Source of the DNA: a virus | DNA: 64,000 nucleotides | Virus record (IMG/VR): IMGVR_UViG_3300020455_000892 | Span: 1 to 64,000 of that record | Direction: 5' to 3' (one strand) | In this document: positions 59,671-64,000 of the stretch, one piece after another | How positions within the stretch are numbered: the first letter of the stretch is position 1 | Layout: the number at the start of each line of letters is the position of its first letter | Translations under genes and position numbers: made by a program | The notes under the pieces: model-generated | The model's database searches: none | Seen by the model: only the letters and a program-made list of their open reading frames with translations | What the model was told of the DNA's origin: nothing

Positions 59671-62390
59671 TGGCTATACAGCAAATCTTCGAAGATAACG
59701 TACTCAACAAGTACGATAACGTTACTTATAAATGGACCATGTATATGATGCGTCCAGAAGATGTCAATCAATATGATGCAATTCTAAATACAAATCCTCC
59801 TGCATATAGAATTATTGCTGAATCCGGAGTTGAGAGTGAAATCAACATCGAAAGTGTTGAACATGATATGAAACTTACGTTTAACAAGCGTATGACTGAC
59901 AGAGAAGCAGTTGCAAATATGTTTAGTATACAACTTGTTGAACCACAAGGTGCAACATTGTACACAAGAATATTTGTTGCGGCTCAAGAATTAAAAATTA
60001 TAAATCATCTTAAAGCATGTTATCTATTAGAATTAAAATTCTTAGGTTATCATGAAGATGGCTCACCAGCAAATAATATCACTTCTCCTTATTACTATGC
60101 TTGTACAATGACTGGTTTAGATTTTCAATACAACGAAGGTGCTACACGATACAGAGCTGATCTAATCGAAACTACACAAGATGCATTTAAAAGACTTACA
60201 CTACACCTCAAAGAAGATCTTACAATACAAGCAAGTACATTTGGAACGTTCTTACAAAATTTAGAAGTTAAAGTAAATGAACAAGAAGCAAGGCAAGTCC
60301 TTAATAGTATTTCTAAACAATGGCCTCATGTTTACAGGTTTGCAACTGGAGGTAATGGAGCTGAAAGTTGGGGTAGCTGGGCTTTTGATACTGGTGCAGG
60401 CATAAGTGGTGAAACACCAGATCTTAGCAGTGTGAGTATTACAGGTAGTGGTAATTTAACTTTTGTAATCAAACAAGGTACAAGTATCAGTGATATTATT
60501 ATTATAGCTTTGATGCAGACAAAAAACTTTAGAAAATTGCCTACAGATGACGGAGGATTTCACAAAGACAATCCAAATGATCAGGTAGCTAAACCACCTA
60601 CATTTAGAGAACTAAGCAAATGGTTTGCTTTTGATTGTAAAACTGTGTACATGATATACGACACAGTTGCAAAAGATTTTGCAAAAGAGTTTACACTCAG
60701 TATAGCAGGTTATACTGTACCTGAATTATCGCATGATGCTAAAACATTCGAAGAAGTAGTTACTAACAAGTCAATACAAGTTGCAAGACTTAGAAATCTA
60801 GTAAGCAAAGAACTATTGAAAAAACGTTTTGATTATCATTATACTGGTCTTAACACAGAAGTTTTAGGTTTAGATATCTATTTAAACAACACTTACTATC
60901 AAATTCAAGCCCTAAACCAAGGTGAAGGTAGATTTGAAGGACAAAGTCAAGCTGGAGAAGGAAAACCAGATAATGAATTTAACCGTAACTCAACAGAGAT
61001 CGATGCCTTAAAGAAAAAACTAAGGATCTTAGAAGATGAACTTGTAACACTCAGAGGACAGAAGGATAGTTTTTTCAGTGATCAAAACAGACTGAGAACA
61101 ATGAATCCACCAGAACTAGCCGCCAAAGAGGCAGAGTTCAAAAATCAAATAGATGCAAAAGAAGCAGAAATAAAACAGACTAAAGAAGCAACAGAACAAA
61201 TTGTAGAAAAAACTATACCGTTATTACAAGAAGCGGCGGCGGAAGAAAGACTAAGACAAGGCGCCGGAGTTAACTTAGTAAGTGGTGATAGATATCTTAC
61301 GCAAAGTGAATTGTTTGGAAGAAGCAAACTTGATGATAATAAAAGTCACCCTGTAAGTTTTGATATTACAAACATTAATAGTAAAGCAACCAATGGTCCT
61401 GATGAAAATGACACAAGTGGTGCTGTTTTTCTAGGAGCTGTTGAACTTAATCTAAACAGTATGGGTGATTTAGTACAACAGCAAATTAATATTAGAGGAG
61501 ATCCTTATTGGCTTGGCAGACCTAAAAGTAGAAAATCTACTTTGTTTGGTGCAAACTACGAAAAAGGTGGCGTAAGTTACTTTTTAAATGTTAACTTTCC
61601 TACATATCCAAATCAAGATTCAGGTTTGATGCAAATACCAGAAGCAAACTTTGGTATAGTAGGCGCTTATCGTGTGCATACTGTAGTTGCTAGATACCAA
61701 GATGGTCAATTTACTATGACGTTGCAATCCTACAGAGACATACAAACTAATGTTGGATTGTTATACGACCTATTGCAAAAAGGCACAATAGAAGCAGACG
61801 AAACTGACCAATTAGATCCAAATAAAATAGAAGAGCAAGGTGAAGGTGACAGTGAAGGCGAAACAACAGAAGAAAACCAAGGACCACAAATAATTGAACC
61901 TCCAGTAGATGGTGATGCAACTGGTGTAGTTACACAAAGTCAACTTGGTTCAAGTAAAATTAGAAATCAAGCGGTTGCAAGTGATTTAACTAGCATTCTA
62001 CAACAAGCAGGTGCGGCGGCTGGAGTTAATGTTAATGTTACTAGTGGCGGACAACCTGCAAAAGGTAGTGGTGGTAGAAGAACAGGAAGTACAAGACATG
62101 ATAATGGACATGCGGCTGATGTGCAACTATCATTAGCTAACGGAAGAGTGCTTAGTTTGAATAATCCTGGTGATGTGCCTATTATTCAAAACTTTATCAG
62201 AGAAACAAAAAGATTTGGAGCTACTGGTGTTGGTGCAGGAAACGGATACATGGGAGATAATACTTTCCATATTGACAATGCTAGTTTATATGGACAAGGC
62301 AGTGCAGGTTATTGGGGTGGACATTTCGACAATGGCACATACAGAGCAAGAAATGCTCCGCGGTGGTTAAGAGATATATTTACAGCATAG
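59670..62390 (+). CDS. Baseplate hub protein with C-terminal M15-like peptidase
   Basis: A 906-residue protein. The N-terminal 400 residues are beta-rich and hub-like (gp27/late-control-like by position), containing 'NKYDNVTYKWTMYMM' and 'TRYRADLIETTQDAFKRLTL'. A coiled coil spans about 440-530 ('EIDALKKKLRILEDELVTLR'). Residues about 640-720 are another beta domain. The C-terminal 120 residues have 'STRHDNGHAADV' at about 806-817 (H-x-x-x-x-x-A-x-D type) and 'NTFHID' at about 864-869, the zinc-ligand pattern of M15 D-Ala-type peptidases. It would cut peptidoglycan during infection. The hub assignment rests on gene order. Confidence 0.65.
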   Translation: MAIQQIFEDNVLNKYDNVTYKWTMYMMRPEDVNQYDAILNTNPPAYRIIAESGVESEINIESVEHDMKLTFNKRMTDREAVANMFSIQLVEPQGATLYTRIFVAAQELKIINHLKACYLLELKFLGYHEDGSPANNITSPYYYACTMTGLDFQYNEGATRYRADLIETTQDAFKRLTLHLKEDLTIQASTFGTFLQNLEVKVNEQEARQVLNSISKQWPHVYRFATGGNGAESWGSWAFDTGAGISGETPDLSSVSITGSGNLTFVIKQGTSISDIIIIALMQTKNFRKLPTDDGGFHKDNPNDQVAKPPTFRELSKWFAFDCKTVYMIYDTVAKDFAKEFTLSIAGYTVPELSHDAKTFEEVVTNKSIQVARLRNLVSKELLKKRFDYHYTGLNTEVLGLDIYLNNTYYQIQALNQGEGRFEGQSQAGEGKPDNEFNRNSTEIDALKKKLRILEDELVTLRGQKDSFFSDQNRLRTMNPPELAAKEAEFKNQIDAKEAEIKQTKEATEQIVEKTIPLLQEAAAEERLRQGAGVNLVSGDRYLTQSELFGRSKLDDNKSHPVSFDITNINSKATNGPDENDTSGAVFLGAVELNLNSMGDLVQQQINIRGDPYWLGRPKSRKSTLFGANYEKGGVSYFLNVNFPTYPNQDSGLMQIPEANFGIVGAYRVHTVVARYQDGQFTMTLQSYRDIQTNVGLLYDLLQKGTIEADETDQLDPNKIEEQGEGDSEGETTEENQGPQIIEPPVDGDATGVVTQSQLGSSKIRNQAVASDLTSILQQAGAAAGVNVNVTSGGQPAKGSGGRRTGSTRHDNGHAADVQLSLANGRVLSLNNPGDVPIIQNFIRETKRFGATGVGAGNGYMGDNTFHIDNASLYGQGSAGYWGGHFDNGTYRARNAPRWLRDIFTA

Positions 62391-62399
62391 GAAAAAACA

Positions 62400-63821
62400 A
62401 TGAGATACAACGCAAGTAATACACCAAGTCAAGGAGTACCAAGAACTACTTTTAACAAAAACGCAAGCGTCGGCGGTGTAGTTAAAAATGCTGGTTTGTT
62501 TGTAGGAAAAGTTATCGAGACAGTTGATGATCGCTATGAAGGTTATTTGCATGTAGAAATTTTTGGACAAGGCTATGTTGGCGAAACTGATAGCAAGGCA
62601 GAACGTGCAAATTATGTAAGAGTAAGACGAGGTAGTCCTTACGGAGGCAGTTATCAATTTGCAAATGCAACAAATAGCTACGGAATGAGTAGTCACCCAC
62701 CAGCACCGGGTACATCAGTATTGGTTGCTTTTCCTGCTAATAGTAATACAGGAATAATGGTATGTGTACTACCTGATATTACAAGAAACGCAAGTGTTCC
62801 GACAGATCCTACAGCTTTTGTAGATAGTGAAAACAATGCTATTGGACCTACATTAGATCCAAGTGTAAAAAAACAAACAGGCAAGAATAAAAAACCAAGA
62901 GCTACTCCTGAAACAATTCAAAGCGAAGCAACAGATCAAAAAGACAAAATAAATGACAGTGAAATTACAAGTCAAGGTATTGGTTTAGACAGTATTAGAG
63001 GATTAAGCAGTAGTAGCCAAAGAAGAGAATCTCCTACACAAGTTTTTGGTTTTAACACACCGGGTGGACATCAGTTTGTTATGGATGATGGTACACTGCC
63101 TAACAGTGACACATGCTTAACTCCTGACAAAGAAAGAGAAGGTGGATTAAGCAAACTTACACGTTTTAGAAGTGCCGGCGGTGCTCAAATATTATTCCAT
63201 GATGGTGTAGGGATTGTTTACATTATTAATCAAAACGGAAGCAGTTGGATTCAAATGGGAAGTGATGGCAAAATTGATGTCTATTCTGAGAGTGATATTA
63301 GTATGCACACAGAAACTGATTTTAATTTTCACTGTGGTGGAGATTTTAACATAGATGCTGATAGTATTAATATGAAAGCCAGAGGAACTGATGGTGCTAC
63401 TATTGAAACTGCAACTGGAGAATTTAATTTACATGCAAACAAAGATATAAAATTAACATCTGATCTAAATGGACACATAAAATGTAGTGGATTTATTAGA
63501 GAAACAGCAAGTTTAATTGATATGAATGGTCCCGAAGCCACAGCCGCTACAAAAACCACTGCTAACAATCTCACAGTTAATAGAACAGTAAAAGAAAGTA
63601 TTACAGGTAGAGTACCCGAAGCAGAGCCTTGGGGCGGACATGATGAGGAACAAGAAAACGTTCCACAAGCCGCTAGTCCTGATACTAACTTTGCCGCAAC
63701 TGATATTGACATGGCAAGTATTATGAATAATCAGCAACCTGCTCCTGAACAAACTACACAGCAAAAATCAAATACAAGAGTTGCCAATCCAAGAGCATTT
63801 GCAAAGGATGTGCCAAGATGA
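62400..63821 (+). CDS. 5: Tail spike protein gp5-like (OB fold plus beta-helix, no lysozyme)
   Basis: A 473-residue protein. An OB-fold region (about 30-135) contains 'GKVIETVDDRYEGYLHVEIF' and 'GTSVLVAFPANSNTGIMVCV'. A linker and 'GHQFVMDDG'/'GGAQILFHDG' strands follow. Residues about 285-375 hold the triple-stranded beta-helix pattern of gp5/VgrG ('SDGKIDVYSESDISMHTETD', 'FNIDADSINMKARG'). T4 gp5 has a lysozyme domain between OB fold and helix; none is visible here, and peptidoglycan cutting may be done by the peptidase in the hub gene just upstream. Confidence 0.85.
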   Translation: MRYNASNTPSQGVPRTTFNKNASVGGVVKNAGLFVGKVIETVDDRYEGYLHVEIFGQGYVGETDSKAERANYVRVRRGSPYGGSYQFANATNSYGMSSHPPAPGTSVLVAFPANSNTGIMVCVLPDITRNASVPTDPTAFVDSENNAIGPTLDPSVKKQTGKNKKPRATPETIQSEATDQKDKINDSEITSQGIGLDSIRGLSSSSQRRESPTQVFGFNTPGGHQFVMDDGTLPNSDTCLTPDKEREGGLSKLTRFRSAGGAQILFHDGVGIVYIINQNGSSWIQMGSDGKIDVYSESDISMHTETDFNFHCGGDFNIDADSINMKARGTDGATIETATGEFNLHANKDIKLTSDLNGHIKCSGFIRETASLIDMNGPEATAATKTTANNLTVNRTVKESITGRVPEAEPWGGHDEEQENVPQAASPDTNFAATDIDMASIMNNQQPAPEQTTQQKSNTRVANPRAFAKDVPR

Positions 63822-64000
63822 CAACTACAGTTGAAGAAAGATTTACAAGAAATTGGAATGACTACACAGTAAAGGATCATACTGCATATCACACTGTTCT
63901 CAATATAGCAAATGTAACATCTAGTCAAAAAGCTATAGATTGTGCATTAGGCTTTTTCTCAAATTACAGTGGATTTGATCAAACTGCATACGGAGAAGGA
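63818..64000 (+). CDS. Partial gene running off the right edge
   Basis: 61 codons are visible from the ATG at 63818, which overlaps the gp5-like stop as ATGA. It begins 'MTTTVEERFTRNWNDYTVKD' and continues with 'ALGFFSNYSGFDQTAYGEG'. Co-transcribed with the baseplate genes, so probably another baseplate or tail protein. Not enough remains to recognise a family. Confidence 0.6.
   Translation, partial: MTTTVEERFTRNWNDYTVKDHTAYHTVLNIANVTSSQKAIDCALGFFSNYSGFDQTAYGEG

Overview
The window is part of the genome of an uncultured, T4-like marine myovirus (Caudoviricetes) with AT-rich DNA. The evidence is a head block in T4 order (gp20, a gp67/68-like core protein, gp21, gp22, gp23), a gp26-like baseplate gene, gp53, hub and spike genes, the Mre11/Rad50-type pair gp47/gp46, the late sigma factor gp55, and many copies of the T4-type late promoter NATAAATA. 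The 5-aminolevulinate synthase (C4 pathway) and the marine-phage-type bilin reductase suggest an alphaproteobacterial host; this is inference.

Layout. 1-1946 (minus): a ferredoxin-dependent bilin reductase (PcyX-like, cut by the window edge), overlapped ATGA-style by 5-aminolevulinate synthase, and a small upstream ORF. 2017-5180 (plus): an operon of HldD-like epimerase, HldE-like kinase/nucleotidyltransferase, cupin and SGNH-type protein behind a near-consensus sigma70 promoter. 5162-9562 (minus, convergent): 4Fe-4S reductase, methyltransferase, carbamoyltransferase and GT9 heptosyltransferase-like genes behind another sigma70-like promoter. Together these two operons look like a sugar (heptose) synthesis and transfer/decoration island. 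9664-39293 (minus): about 30 kb of fibre and adhesin genes, including two extraordinarily cysteine-rich adhesin-like paralogues, a 1552-residue protein with seven carbohydrate-binding-like repeats, a polyglycine adhesin, an S74-chaperone fibre, C1q-like tips, and repeated 'large fibre + small 80-100 residue partner' cassettes. 39322-39855 (minus): a heme oxygenase with its own early-type promoter, inserted between late genes. 39885-51003 (minus): a subtilisin-like protease with a cupredoxin-like insert, small structural proteins, capsid block, portal and a tape-measure-like protein. 51023-52144 (plus): gp26-like gene with a probable programmed -1 frameshift. 52145-52538: a gene-free stretch containing a GC-richer, strongly structured RNA candidate. 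52539-58075 (minus): GIY-YIG nuclease, phosphomannomutase-like HAD enzyme, two small proteins, gp46, gp47 and gp55, with sigma70-like promoters. 58174-64000 (plus): nucleotidyltransferase, baseplate/tube proteins, gp53, hub with M15-like peptidase, gp5-like spike, and a partial gene.

How it works together. Early genes (gp55, gp47/46, sugar island, heme oxygenase, GIY-YIG) carry TTGACA-N16-18-TATAAT-type promoters readable by host RNA polymerase. gp55 would then direct transcription from NATAAATA promoters in front of the structural genes. The three tetrapyrrole genes bracket host heme synthesis: the synthase feeds aminolevulinate into it, the heme oxygenase opens heme to biliverdin, and the PcyX-like enzyme reduces biliverdin to a pink bilin. 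No CRISPR array, tRNA or insertion sequence was seen.
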